64,000 bases of DNA from Anaerolineaceae bacterium (GCA_002702705.1 PABH01000029.1:1-64000), one strand, 5' to 3'; positions 24,903-33,691 are shown, counted from the stretch's first letter. Numbers and translations are program-made. Notes: generated from the letters alone by a model not told the origin.

Positions 24903-25994
24903 TCATGGCATCAGGCTCCAAGGATTTACTAACCCGCCAAGATAGCGAGTTTCAAAATGCAAATGTGGCCCGGTAGAATTGCCAGAGCTTCCGGATGAGC
25001 CGATCGCAGAGCCTTGATAGACGCTGCTTCCGCAGGAGACCGAGACCTGACTCAAATGTGCATATAAAGATTGATAACCATTCCCATGATCGATCATGAC
25101 CATATTCCCATAACCGGTGTTATTCCATCCGGCATAAACCACCAATCCACTGTCTGACGCAAATACGGGAGAGCCCATGTTTGAGGCGATATCCAGGGCT
25201 AGATGTCCTGACCAATAATCATTTCCGGACAGATAATTATTCACTGCAGGCCAGATAAAAGAACCTGTTCCATAAGCGCCATCATCAGTTTCACATGCTC
25301 CTGGTCCAGCCATCGCTTTTGTGACTCCTGAGTTCTTCCGCGGGATGGTTGGCATAACCCACGATACCATTTCTCGTTTCCCGCCAGGAATCATGATATA
25401 AGAACCCTCGCCAATTGATTGGTTTTCCTGATCCACCCTGTTTTCCGGCCATAACAATATTATGGACGGATCTACCTTGAATCTTGCTGCGACGGTATCA
25501 ATGGTATCTCCCATTCCCCATTTATAATAAATTCCATTCGTAGGAGGAATATTCAGGGTCATTCCGATAGACAATAGTTCAGGGTTGTCATTTAATGATT
25601 CGAAATTTGCCCAGAGAATCGTTTCCGGGGATAGGTTAAATTTATTTGAAACAGCAAAAATGGAGTCACCCTTTTCAATCACATAACTAATCACTTCATG
25701 GCGCTGATTGGGATCTTTTTCAGTTTTTAAATATGTGTTTCTTTTTATACCTTCAAATGATTCTCCTATTGAGAAGACAGGTAAAGCACCCTGTGATATA
25801 AGTTGTTCATTTGAACGGCCATTATCAGTAATCTCCAAACTTTGAGAATTTTCCGTACTTTGTTTTGGTTTACTTTGCAAATTTGCAACCGAGATTAAAA
25901 CCAAATAACCAAGAATGACAAATGTACTGAGCCAGCTGATTACCAATAGTCTATTTTTTGAACGTTTTTCTTGTTGAAATAGTTTCGAATTCAT
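24903..25994 (-). CDS. LysM-M23 peptidoglycan endopeptidase
   Basis: 363 residues. An anchor helix (LLVISWLSTFVILGYLVLI) is followed by two LysM-type segments (VIEKGDSIFAVSNKFNLSPETI and GDTIDTVAARFKVDPSIIL). The M23 domain has GHLALDIAS (His-x3-Asp), YAHLSQ and HLHFETRY. It shares layout and sequence with the gene at 17515, including the GSGSC/GPGAC segment before the catalytic domain, so the two are paralogues. Confidence 0.9.
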   Translation of the reverse strand: MNSKLFQQEKRSKNRLLVISWLSTFVILGYLVLISVANLQSKPKQSTENSQSLEITDNGRSNEQLISQGALPVFSIGESFEGIKRNTYLKTEKDPNQRHEVISYVIEKGDSIFAVSNKFNLSPETILWANFESLNDNPELLSIGMTLNIPPTNGIYYKWGMGDTIDTVAARFKVDPSIILLWPENRVDQENQSIGEGSYIMIPGGKREMVSWVMPTIPRKNSGVTKAMAGPGACETDDGAYGTGSFIWPAVNNYLSGNDYWSGHLALDIASNMGSPVFASDSGLVVYAGWNNTGYGNMVMIDHGNGYQSLYAHLSQVSVSCGSSVYQGSAIGSSGSSGNSTGPHLHFETRYLGGLVNPWSLMP

Positions 25995-26139
25995 AAATTA
26001 ATTAATCAATATAGTTTTCTAATTATGTCTAAATTGTCCAATAAAAATGTTAAGTTAGTTGCCAGATGAATAGGTAATAGGTGCGAATCGACACCTTCAA
26101 ATATTATTGGGGAACTGAAAAAGTATACACTCCCGAGAT

Positions 26140-26823
26140 TTATTGTGATTTTGCGAGTAGATCTTGGATCTTTCGGCTCAAAATCTCATATTGGCCGCCG
26201 CCTTCAATATATTGTCCATTTACCAACAGTGAAGGAGTACCCCGTAACCCTATTTTTGTAGCTTCTAAAGTTTCAGCCTTTACTTTGTCAGAGTATTTAC
26301 CAGAAGCAAGACACTGGTTGAACTCATCCGTTTGTAAGCCCAATTCAACGGCAAAGGTATTTAGGTTTTCTTTTGTAAAAGCACCCATGTTTTCACCACT
26401 TTGTGAGGCATACAACTTGTCATAGTAATCCCAGAATTTTCCTTGTTCATTGGCACATTCAGCAGCTTCAGCTGCCCAAAACGATTCTTCACCAATGAAT
26501 TGAAAACTCCGGAAGACAAACCGAACCTGGCCAGTGTTTACGAAATTTTCTACCAGCTTCGGTTTTACAGTCGAAGCGAACCGGGCACAGGCAGGACATT
26601 GAAAATCGCCGTACTCAACGACAATGACCGGTGCATCTGCAATCCCCATACTTTTATCCTGACTAACAACGACCGGTTCGACTTTATCCGGGTTTTGTCG
26701 CAGCGCGATTGCAATCACCCCAATCACCACCATGGCTATTAACCCAATTACCCACCAGTTGGTTTGTTTCCGTTTATTTTTAGACTGTTTACTTGTTTTT
26801 GACTTTGCGTATTTCTTAGCCAT
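26140..26823 (-). CDS. Membrane-anchored DsbA-family protein
   Basis: 227 residues from ATG 26823, with AAGGTG upstream. A Lys/Ser-rich cytosolic start (KKYAKSKTSKQSKNKRKQ) and one helix (WWVIGLIAMVVIGVIAIAL) anchor the DsbA domain. The active site is CPAC in YGDFQCPACARF, and the cis-Pro loop is GTPSLLVNGQ. It is the last gene of the redox operon, 26 bases after the CcdA-thioredoxin gene, which could recycle it. Confidence 0.88.
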   Translation of the reverse strand: MAKKYAKSKTSKQSKNKRKQTNWWVIGLIAMVVIGVIAIALRQNPDKVEPVVVSQDKSMGIADAPVIVVEYGDFQCPACARFASTVKPKLVENFVNTGQVRFVFRSFQFIGEESFWAAEAAECANEQGKFWDYYDKLYASQSGENMGAFTKENLNTFAVELGLQTDEFNQCLASGKYSDKVKAETLEATKIGLRGTPSLLVNGQYIEGGGQYEILSRKIQDLLAKSQ

Positions 26824-26849
26824 ATCATCACCTTTTTTGTGTCTTGTTC

Positions 26850-28055
26850 TTATAGAACCCATATTAAAAGGGCTAATCCAATAAGCGCCATGATCCCACC
26901 TGTAATCCCACGTACCTTGTGGGACGAGGCCCGTTCCCATGCCTGGATCTTTGCTCCCATAATTGGATTGAGCGCTAAAGCCAGGATTATAATCAATGGC
27001 AAGATAAACATCAGGTTATATAATGCCAGATATCCAAACCCTTCCCAGAAACCTGCCTGGCTGCTCAACAAGCCTAAAATGGCAACATAAGGACCGCCTG
27101 AGCATGGAAAACTTTCAAGCCCCATCAAAGTTCCCAGCACAATCGTAGCGGGTATAGTCGCCCGATACATCCATTTCTTGAGCCCGTCTTTCCCAATTTC
27201 GGGAATTTCCAAACGAATGGGAAACTTGGGAAATAAAGCTCCAAAGAGATTGGTCAGTCCAAACAGGAGTAGCAGAGCTGCCCCCAATTGACCAAGCCAG
27301 TGGCCTTGTACAAGGGTGGTCGCGCGAAGTAATCCCAGACCTACCAGAAAATAAACGATGTAGACGCAGGCAATATAGATCATCCCCATCCGGGCAATAG
27401 CTGCCCGTCGCTTGCGTATCGTGAAAAGGAATGTAACAAAGAAGAGCAAAATTGCCATTGCGCATGGATTGATCCCATCTACTAGGCCGGTGAAGAGGAC
27501 GGCCGGAAGGATCGTGCTCTTAGGGGTGGAACTATTTGTAATTTTAAAGGAAGACAGGTTGGCCTGATACCATGCCAGGTAGGTAGAAATAGGTTCGCTG
27601 GCTGTGTACGACTGGATTGGCCCAGCGAAAGCCCAGGCTTTATATCCGTCTCCTTCACCTTCTTCACTGTAAATCAAAATCTTGTCGGGTAATTCCGATG
27701 CTGATGCTGACAATAAGGCTTCTACAACCTGTCGGGGTGGTTCTCCCTGCAAAATGATCCGGTTGTCATCAATGAAGGTCACTAAGTGACTTTGAAGATC
27801 CAATGGAACACCCAAGTTGTCATTTTGTTGATTCAATTCCTTACGGGTCTCACGCTGGTTGATATAATCCTTGCGGACCAATTCCACTTGGTATGCCTTG
27901 AAGATTTCCTGCAATTCTCCATTGATGTATGTTTCGCACTCATCACATGCTTCGTTGTAATATACAACCGCTTGTCGGGAGTTAGATGTTGCTTGGACAG
28001 TAAGTGTGGATAGGGCAAGCGTTAAAAGAAAAAGGATTGAAAGTGTTTTTTTCAT
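26850..28055 (-). CDS. CcdA/DsbD-like transmembrane protein with N-terminal thioredoxin-like domain
   Basis: 401 residues. A signal peptide is followed by a thioredoxin-like domain with C37-x2-C40 (YYNEACDECETY). A second half has about six to eight helices, with Cys helices DGINPCAMA (C198) and ESFPCSGGPY (C318) as in CcdA/DsbD electron carriers. The layout suggests transfer of electrons from the cytosol to the extracytoplasmic domain or to the DsbA next door. It lies between the ferredoxin and the DsbA gene. Confidence 0.82.
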   Translation of the reverse strand: MKKTLSILFLLTLALSTLTVQATSNSRQAVVYYNEACDECETYINGELQEIFKAYQVELVRKDYINQRETRKELNQQNDNLGVPLDLQSHLVTFIDDNRIILQGEPPRQVVEALLSASASELPDKILIYSEEGEGDGYKAWAFAGPIQSYTASEPISTYLAWYQANLSSFKITNSSTPKSTILPAVLFTGLVDGINPCAMAILLFFVTFLFTIRKRRAAIARMGMIYIACVYIVYFLVGLGLLRATTLVQGHWLGQLGAALLLLFGLTNLFGALFPKFPIRLEIPEIGKDGLKKWMYRATIPATIVLGTLMGLESFPCSGGPYVAILGLLSSQAGFWEGFGYLALYNLMFILPLIIILALALNPIMGAKIQAWERASSHKVRGITGGIMALIGLALLIWVL

Positions 28056-28079
28056 GGTTAGTTTATCCTAAGATCAATG

Positions 28080-28433
28080 TTAGCAACAGGTTAATGTTTT
28101 TGGCACTTCGCCTTCTGCAAGTGGACCAAAAGGGTTGCCGTATTCGCGAATATTGGCAATCATCGCCTGGTTGGCTGGTGTTTCTATACTGGCTTCAATT
28201 AACCCTGCTCGAAGTGTTTCTCCGGCTGGGTCATGTCCGATAGGACAAACAACCCGGCAACTTCGGCATAATGTGCATTGATAGAAAACCAGGGTTCGGA
28301 TGCCAGCGGATCCCAGGATTGCTCGGCCACGGGGACTGAATTCTTCTTGTTGTTGGATCTGAAACACCGGACATGCTTCACGACAGAGCCCGCACTCGGT
28401 GCAGACGGGATTTTCAAGAAGTTCTATTAGCAT
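28080..28433 (-). CDS. Small 2[4Fe-4S] ferredoxin-like subunit (GlcF/HdrC-like)
   Basis: 117 residues. Two Cys motifs, CTECGLCREACP and CTLCRSCRVVCP, bind two [4Fe-4S] clusters as in HdrC, GlcF and LutB. Alone it lacks the CCG domains of GlcF, which are encoded separately at 29600. It overlaps the FAD oxidase gene by seven bases. It likely transfers electrons between the flavoprotein and the CCG subunit. Confidence 0.85.
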   Translation of the reverse strand: MLIELLENPVCTECGLCREACPVFQIQQQEEFSPRGRAILGSAGIRTLVFYQCTLCRSCRVVCPIGHDPAGETLRAGLIEASIETPANQAMIANIREYGNPFGPLAEGEVPKTLTCC

Positions 28434-29596
28434 AGCTTCCCCCGATTAAAGACACCTTGCGGGTCAAACTGGGTTTTCAGTGCCTGCGCCTTCACCTTCA
28501 TGGCCAGACTGGCCCACTGCCGCTTTTTAAGGCCCATCCCATGTTCGCCGCTGATTTGCCCACCTGATGCTGAAACCCGGTGGTAAAGTTCGAGGATACG
28601 GGGATCACCTTGTAAAAACCTAGGATGGATAATGCCAACACCTAGGTGCCCAAAAACTGGGATACCCTGAATGGCAAGCCAGTCCAGTGTGCTTTCTTGG
28701 GCCTCTGGCAAGATTTGTGGATCCTCTGAAATTGGGAAGCCAGCCAGCGTTAATCGGGCTGAAAGGCTTTCGCGGGCTCTCCAGATTGCAGCCATATCAA
28801 TTGTGGCTTCGACTTTACCGTCCATACTGTGAAATTCGGCCAGCAATGTATGTTTGGCTGCCCATCCCACCAAAGCGGCAGCCTGTGGATTGATGTATTC
28901 CAACGCAGAAAGTGATGGATTTGCTTTCAAGTGTGCGACTTCCTCCAACATACCTTTTAAGTCATCAAAACAAAGCAGTGTGAGCGAGCGTTGCTGAGGA
29001 ATCTCTGTAAGATGAAGGGCGGCTTGAACGATCATGCCCGTGATTCCTTCCCAACCCGCGATTCCTCCCCGGTCACCGGCAGATAAATGATGGATAATGC
29101 CTTTTCCATCGATCAGGGTTGCTTCTGCAACCCACTCGTCTATCCGACCATACCGGACAGCGTGCAGACCGGCTGCATTGGTGGCGATCATCCCACCGAT
29201 GGTTGCGGAGCGATGACTGCCCGGGATCACCGGAAAAAACAACTCAAAGGGTTTCAAGTGGCGGTTAAGCAGGTCAAGTGGAACACCAGCTTCTACGACG
29301 ATCTTATTCGCTGGAATGTCTATGGAACCAATTTGCCTTAAACGTGCTGAGTCGATGACGACTGAGTTTTGAGGTGTGGCACCGCCACAAAGGCCGGTAC
29401 CGGCTCCTCTAGGAACCAGGTCATTTCCGGTTTCGGCAGCCCATCCTATCAGACGGATCATATCCTCTATTGTTTCCGGCCAGACAACCGCCAGGCACTC
29501 TCCGTGGATTCGAGATGCATCTCGGCTGTAAGCAATCCGGGTTTCGTGGCGAATGGAGATCTGGTCGGGATGAAATAATGAGAGTAATTGCTGCAT
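28427..29596 (-). CDS. FAD-linked oxidase (GlcD/D-lactate dehydrogenase-like)
   Basis: 389 residues. The FAD-binding-4 domain shows VPRGAGTGLCGGA, VVDSARLRQI and PGSHRSATIGGMIATNAAG. The C-terminal domain ends in SGEHGMGLKKRQW and FDPQGVFNRGKL. It is shorter than usual GlcD (~480), mainly in the cap region. The family oxidises 2-hydroxy acids such as glycolate or D-lactate, but the substrate cannot be read from sequence. The gene is four bases from the CCG gene and overlaps the ferredoxin gene. Confidence 0.85.
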   Translation of the reverse strand: MQQLLSLFHPDQISIRHETRIAYSRDASRIHGECLAVVWPETIEDMIRLIGWAAETGNDLVPRGAGTGLCGGATPQNSVVIDSARLRQIGSIDIPANKIVVEAGVPLDLLNRHLKPFELFFPVIPGSHRSATIGGMIATNAAGLHAVRYGRIDEWVAEATLIDGKGIIHHLSAGDRGGIAGWEGITGMIVQAALHLTEIPQQRSLTLLCFDDLKGMLEEVAHLKANPSLSALEYINPQAAALVGWAAKHTLLAEFHSMDGKVEATIDMAAIWRARESLSARLTLAGFPISEDPQILPEAQESTLDWLAIQGIPVFGHLGVGIIHPRFLQGDPRILELYHRVSASGGQISGEHGMGLKKRQWASLAMKVKAQALKTQFDPQGVFNRGKLC

Positions 29597-29599
29597 CGG

Positions 29600-30316
29600 T
29601 TAAATCCTCCCTTCCAAAGTGGATATGATGGCTTCGCTAAACTCCAAAACCTGTATATGGACGGCATTTTCTTTGAAGTGAGCATAACACAACGGGCATG
29701 ATGTACATAACATTCCATTACCCACCTGTGCAAGACGCGCTTGCGCTATGGAGTTTGCCAAGTCAGGATAATTTGACTTAACCCCGCCACCCGCACCGCA
29801 ACATAGGCTCATAACACGGTTGTCCGGGAGTTCGGTGACTTGCCAGCCTGCTTGATGAAGGAGGTGTCGCGGCTCATCATAGATCCCTGACCACCGGCCC
29901 AAATGGCAAGGGTCATGATAGGTTAATGGCCGGTTTTGATTAACCTCATATTTTGATGGGTCTCCAGTACTTTTTTCCGATAATACCTGGGTAGTATGAA
30001 CTACATCCATCTGGTACTCGTTCTTCAAGGTGTGATAACATCCAGGACAATTTGTAATGATTTTCGTGACACTAAAACGCGCAAAAGTCTCAAGATTTTT
30101 AGCCTTCAATTGTTCAAAATCCTGTTGATATCCGGCTCGCCTGACAGGACTGCCGCAACATTGAAGCTCGCCGGGTAAAACGATGAAATCGATCTTTACT
30201 TGCCTTAATAGTCGTTCATATCGTTCCTGCACCTCAGGCAATGCATAGCGAGTAACACAGCCTGGGTAATAGAGGGTGTTCCCACCGCTAAACTTACTGA
30301 AAAAATTTTTAAACAT
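29600..30316 (-). CDS. CCG-domain iron-sulfur protein (HdrB/LutA/GlcF C-terminal type)
   Basis: 238 residues with two CCG domains: LQCCGSPVRRAGY with a preceding YYPGCVTRYA, and SLCCGAGGGVKSNYP with YHDPCHLGRW. Such pairs bind a non-cubane or [4Fe-4S] cluster in HdrB and appear in LutA and GlcF. Together with the ferredoxin and FAD subunits it forms a split GlcDF/HdrBC-like complex. It is four bases from the DUF1573 gene. Confidence 0.85.
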   Translation of the reverse strand: MFKNFFSKFSGGNTLYYPGCVTRYALPEVQERYERLLRQVKIDFIVLPGELQCCGSPVRRAGYQQDFEQLKAKNLETFARFSVTKIITNCPGCYHTLKNEYQMDVVHTTQVLSEKSTGDPSKYEVNQNRPLTYHDPCHLGRWSGIYDEPRHLLHQAGWQVTELPDNRVMSLCCGAGGGVKSNYPDLANSIAQARLAQVGNGMLCTSCPLCYAHFKENAVHIQVLEFSEAIISTLEGRI

Positions 30317-30319
30317 CGG

Positions 30320-30742
30320 TTATCCTTCTGGATTCTCGATAATGACTCGGAACTCAGCTTCCGCTTCTGGCGTTACCGGATCATTGCTGCGCAAATAGAT
30401 AATGCGCTGGATATCGCCAAACAAGTTATCTTCTACTGGGTCAAACTTGGCGGTTAATTTGGCCGTTTCTCCTGGAGGAATGCTGTCCTTCTCTAATTCC
30501 GCTGAAGTGCATTCGCACGAAATGCTAACTTTTTCAATCACCAGGTCCGCATTGCCAATGTTTTTTACCTCGAATACGAGATTAATCATCTGTTGAGGTT
30601 GTGTTCCTAAATCCTGTAGAGGTGGCTCAACGCTTATTTGTGGAACTTTACTGCTGCATGCAGCTAAAAAACTTGTCATGAGGAGCAAAAAGAACAGCAA
30701 GGTTGGACTTAAGTAAGATGGTGTTATTTTACGAATAGCCAT
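30320..30742 (-). CDS. DUF1573 lipoprotein
   Basis: 140 residues. Signal with lipobox (FLAACSS), then a single Ig-like DUF1573 domain (IGNADLVIEKVSISCECTSAELE, PPGETAKLTAKFDP, IIYLRSNDP). The Cys pair in SCECTS is the conserved family feature. Function is unknown. In this operon, a possible substrate or scaffold for the neighbouring Dsb and rhodanese proteins. Confidence 0.8.
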   Translation of the reverse strand: MAIRKITPSYLSPTLLFFLLLMTSFLAACSSKVPQISVEPPLQDLGTQPQQMINLVFEVKNIGNADLVIEKVSISCECTSAELEKDSIPPGETAKLTAKFDPVEDNLFGDIQRIIYLRSNDPVTPEAEAEFRVIIENPEG

Positions 30743-30762
30743 ATTGTATCCTTCAAAATTGA

Positions 30763-31227
30763 CTAAGGATTGGTTTCTACCGGAAAGTCAGCTTCTTGCC
30801 AGGCTCGAAAACCACCTAAAATGGGGGTAACTTTCTTGAAACCGTTATCTAACAAAATGCGCGCCGCACGGGCGCTTGATTCTTCTGACGGTCAGGTACA
30901 GTAGGTTATGATCCAGGCATTCGGATCAAGTTCTTTATATTGGTTGCCCAATTGAGCGAGTGGATAGGAGAGGGCATTAGGAACATGTGCTTGGGCATAT
31001 GAACTACTGTCTCTGACATCAATAAATACCGCTTCGCTCGATTTGTAAGCAGCGAGTGCATCATCTAGGGAAACTCTCGGAATCTCGGGAAATGTCTCTT
31101 CCTCAGCCGCTAGGGGTTGTGAACTTGGGGAGGTGTTTTTTGGTTGCGCACCTAAAACGATAGCAGAGGCTAGCATAACTATGCCTAGAAATATCAGAAC
31201 AATCGGTAAATAAGCTTTTTTCTTCAT
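30763..31227 (-). CDS. Exported rhodanese-like protein, candidate selenoprotein (in-frame TGA)
   Basis: Residues 1-111 include an anchor helix (PIVLIFLGIVMLASAIVLGA) and a rhodanese domain (EAVFIDVRDSSSYAQAHVPNA). The frame meets TGA at 30892-30894 in YCT-TGA-PSEESSARAA. It then continues without a frameshift through a normal rhodanese end (ILLDNGFKKVTPILGGFRAW) to TAG at 30763-30765, 154 residues in all. As I recall, homologues often have YCxCPxE here, so the TGA stands for the second Cys. A GC-rich hairpin lies 16 bases after the TGA (separate entry). Selenocysteine at residue 112 explains this without a broken gene. A recent nonsense mutation is the alternative. It heads the redox operon. 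Confidence 0.6.
30861..30875 (-). promoter_or_regulatory. bSECIS-like hairpin after TGA
   Basis: On the coding (minus) strand GCGCC-CGTGC-GGCGC makes five G-C pairs with a five-base loop, the loop having G at its second position. It begins 16 bases after the TGA, with the loop about 21 bases away. Bacterial SECIS elements have a short stem and a loop with an early G at this distance. The stem also encodes Ala/Arg-rich residues, so a chance hairpin is possible. Confidence 0.45.
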
Positions 31228-31368
31228 TTTTCAATACCTTTTTCAAAAATAGAATCAGTCAATTAAATCTGTATCAGAATCTAGGAATCATCCTAAAATC
31301 GATACATAATTCGGTGTTGCGGGGCAGAAATAACCAATCCCGCTACCAAATACGTCTAAATTTTTTGA

Positions 31369-31650
31369 TTAAGCTATTGGGGGTTGAAGAATGGAAAAAA
31401 TGAGTCCTAAATGTGCTATTTGACTATCAATTGCCTTAAATAATGCAAAATGGAGCGGGTTTGTTGTAGTAGAATTTGGAACCCAAATTCCTAATTGCAA
31501 AGTGCAAACCAAGCAATCGGTATCACCGGTTGAACCAGGATTTTCTTGAACCGTGCAGCAGGACGAAGGCGCAGTGATATGGCCAGCTAAATTGATGGCA
31601 GTAAGTAGTAAAAGTATGATTAAAAGGGATCGTTGCACAGTTGTAACCAT
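31369..31650 (-). CDS. Small exported Cys protein, unknown
   Basis: 93 residues. A hydrophobic N-terminus (SLLIILLLLTAINLAGHI) is followed by Cys residues in SSCCTVQE and TDCLVCTLQ, then a second hydrophobic-rich tail. It recalls the small exported Cys protein at 8349, though the sequences are not clearly homologous. It lies upstream of the rhodanese gene, with a 141-base gap. A real gene is plausible but not proved. Confidence 0.45.
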   Translation of the reverse strand: MVTTVQRSLLIILLLLTAINLAGHITAPSSCCTVQENPGSTGDTDCLVCTLQLGIWVPNSTTTNPLHFALFKAIDSQIAHLGLIFSILQPPIA

Positions 31651-31689
31651 AGATTGAGGAAAGTGTACCTTGGTTTTATTGCTATGTCA

Positions 31690-31718
31690 AACCTTTAGGC
31701 TGACAACCTTTAGGCTGA
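31690..31718. repeat. Short tandem direct repeat
   Basis: AACCTTTAGGCTGA occurs twice with a 15-base period (31690-31703 and 31705-31718) at the end of the broken lmbE. It duplicates five codons. Confidence 0.6.
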
Positions 31719-31724
31719 ACAACC
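31715..31724. repeat. Target-site duplication of ISAs1 element, left copy
   Basis: CTGAACAACC at the left edge of the element, repeated exactly at 33030-33039. Ten bases fits the range for ISAs1-family elements. Confidence 0.8.
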
Positions 31725-31812
31725 CAGGGCTATTCGCAAAGTAGCAATTATGCATGGACAATAAGTTCCAAGGCTTTGTCAGGTTTAGCGTAAAACAAAC
31801 GTCTGGCTTTAG

Positions 31813-32937
31813 CTAAATTTTTAAACCATTCATCAAAGACAATGAAACTACCAAATTGTTGATAATTGCCAGATTATGCCCTGTGTTACCAACCACCGTG
31901 CGCGTAGCATCCTCACCCAGGGTAATATCACGGCGATAATGCAATTCATTTTCAATCCCCCAATATTTTCGTAGAAGTTTGATTAACTGCTCCGGGCTGG
32001 CTTTGTCGGGAGATAAACTGGTTAGCCCATAAACGACTTGGGTTGTTTTTCGTTGCCCCTGGTCATGCCACACCTCACGTTCCAATCGGAATACTTGAGC
32101 TACATGCGGCCAATCGAGATAAGTATTGAGAGATTGGCTAACCATAATGGATCGTTTTTCAATGCGACCATGTCGTTTATTCGTTTTATCAAACCCCTGT
32201 TGGAATTGTTTGGAGAGCGGTCTTTCTTGTTTTAGGTTCGCTATTTCATTGGCAAACAATTTCTTAATAGCCCATTCAGTACGCGCTTGGTTGCCTTTGA
32301 CTGTCCAAATAAAATCTCCTCCAGCTTCGACAATTTCAACGCTGATGTTTCGTTGGGTATGCATCGCATCTCCAATAATGATTGCGCCATTCAAATCGAT
32401 ACTTTCTAGAAGTGTTGGCGCTGCTGTGATTTCATTTTCTTTTCGATCGACAGCCACCTGCATCAAAACAAGCCCTGATCCTGGCAATTAGGCGGCTAAT
32501 AGGTGTTCCCCGCGTGTTTCTTGCCGCACAATGGTGCCTCGCAAGCTCTTTCCATCAATACTGATGATGATCTCTTCTCCATCAGGTATGTGGCTTCGTT
32601 GATACTCCCCCATGATCTTTTCAAACATGTCGGATTCTAGTGCTTCTAGTATCCGACGGATTGTACAATGATGCGGCACTTTCTTCCGTGGCAGTTTTAG
32701 CATCCAGACTAATCCTTCTTCCCGATGTTTGATCCATTCCGCTATCCCCGTTGGATGATTTTCTCCTCCCATTTTTCCCAATAGGATTAATAATAATATC
32801 GTCGCCAGATGATAGCGCACTCCTTTTGGTTTTCTTGGATCACTTATGCGTTCTAAATAGGCATATAAACTGTTTAGATCAAATACAAAACCCCAATGTG
32901 TACAATTTTCTTTTGCGCCTATCGTGATAAAATCCAT
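31813..32937 (-). pseudogene. ISAs1-family transposase with in-frame stop
   Basis: The N-terminal half (DPRKPKGVRYHLATILLLIL, then HIPDGEEIIISIDGKSLRGT) and C-terminal half (NGAIIIGDAMHTQRN, FIWTVKGNQ, YWGIENELHYRRDITLGEDA) are in the same frame. They are separated by TAA at 32488-32490, where homologues have Tyr (HLLAAY). The DDE residues are in the two halves. A single base change would restore a full protein of about 375 residues. Recent inactivation is likely since ends and target duplication are intact. Confidence 0.85.
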
Positions 32938-33009
32938 CTAGTCCTCCGCGTTGTTGGTTTGTTAGCGCAACTATTCTAACGCGAAGGGCTTTTTTTGTCT
33001 TTTGTCAAC

Positions 33010-33029
33010 CTACTTTGCGAATTGCCGTG
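33010..33029. repeat. Right inverted repeat of ISAs1 element
   Basis: 20 bases, complementary to 31725-31744 at 18 of 20 positions. Marks the right end of the element. Confidence 0.8.
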
Positions 33030-33039
33030 CTGAACAACC
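33030..33039. repeat. Target-site duplication of ISAs1 element, right copy
   Basis: CTGAACAACC, identical to 31715-31724. Joining the two copies restores the lmbE reading frame. Confidence 0.8.
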
Positions 33040-33691
33040 TCTGGACAGAACCTTTGGCATTCGAAGATGATACACCACACCCCAGGACCGTTACTTCTGA
33101 GGGGGCAAGATAAAACAACCAGACACCTGGAAAGAGCTGATTAACTACTTGCATCACGACGTGTGACACAGTTACGAGATCGGGGTGGCCGGATACACCG
33201 TCCAGCCCGAAAGTCAGGATAACTTGCGGATTTACCGTATCGATCCAGCAGGCTATATACTCAAACAGTTTGGTTTGAACAGCGTTTGAGAGTTGTCCAT
33301 CCAGGGAGTCCAGAAAGTAGACTTCAACCCCAAGTTGTTTTGCTGCCTGGCGAAGTTCTTGTTCACGGATCTTCCCGGCTTCACCAGATTTTATCCCAGG
33401 GAATCCCGGCTTCTCCGCGTGTTGCATATAAAAGGACGATCTGCACTCCCTGGTGGTTATATTTTGCCAGTGTTCCACCCATCCCAAAACTTTCATCATC
33501 AGGATGGGCTAAAATCGCCATCATTCGTTTTGGTTGGATTCCTTCCAAAGAAAACCTCCTTTTAGGCAATATCCAACTTATTCTGTTAAAGAGAAGGCTG
33601 GCTCTGTAAAGTTCCAGCCTACTTTACCTATTCTTTCTAATTACCCCGTTATGGTTTGAGTCGATGGCGTGGCTGGGATAAAGTATTTCTT

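Larger units (their letters stand above)
31725..33029 (-). mobile_element. ISAs1-family insertion sequence
   Basis: 1305 bases. The left end CAGGGCTATTCGCAAAGTAG (31725-31744) and the right end, reversed, CACGGCAATTCGCAAAGTAG (33010-33029) are inverted repeats matching at 18 of 20 positions. Both are flanked by CTGAACAACC. The single transposase gene has one internal stop. The element interrupts the lmbE pseudogene. Confidence 0.88.
31687..33548 (-). pseudogene. PIG-L/LmbE-family deacetylase, broken by frameshift and ISAs1 insertion
   Basis: TTG 33548 follows AAAGGAGG and starts LEGIQPKRMMAILAHPDDES, with the family's AHPDDE zinc motif. The frame then stops after RGEAGIPWDKIW, while the +1-type frame continues (FPGIKSGEAGKI, REQELRQAAKQLGV, GVSGHPDLVTVSHVVM), so a frameshift lies near 33400. 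The C-terminal end is interrupted at 33030 by the ISAs1 element. Past it the same frame resumes for nine codons (SLKVVSLKV) to TGA at 31687-31689. PIG-L enzymes deacetylate N-acetylated sugars or thiol precursors such as bacillithiol. Inactive here. Confidence 0.8.

Noticed and set aside
32488-32490. Split ISAs1 transposase as two functional genes
   Set aside because: Both halves are in one frame and the stop replaces Tyr in a conserved run, so it is a nonsense mutation.
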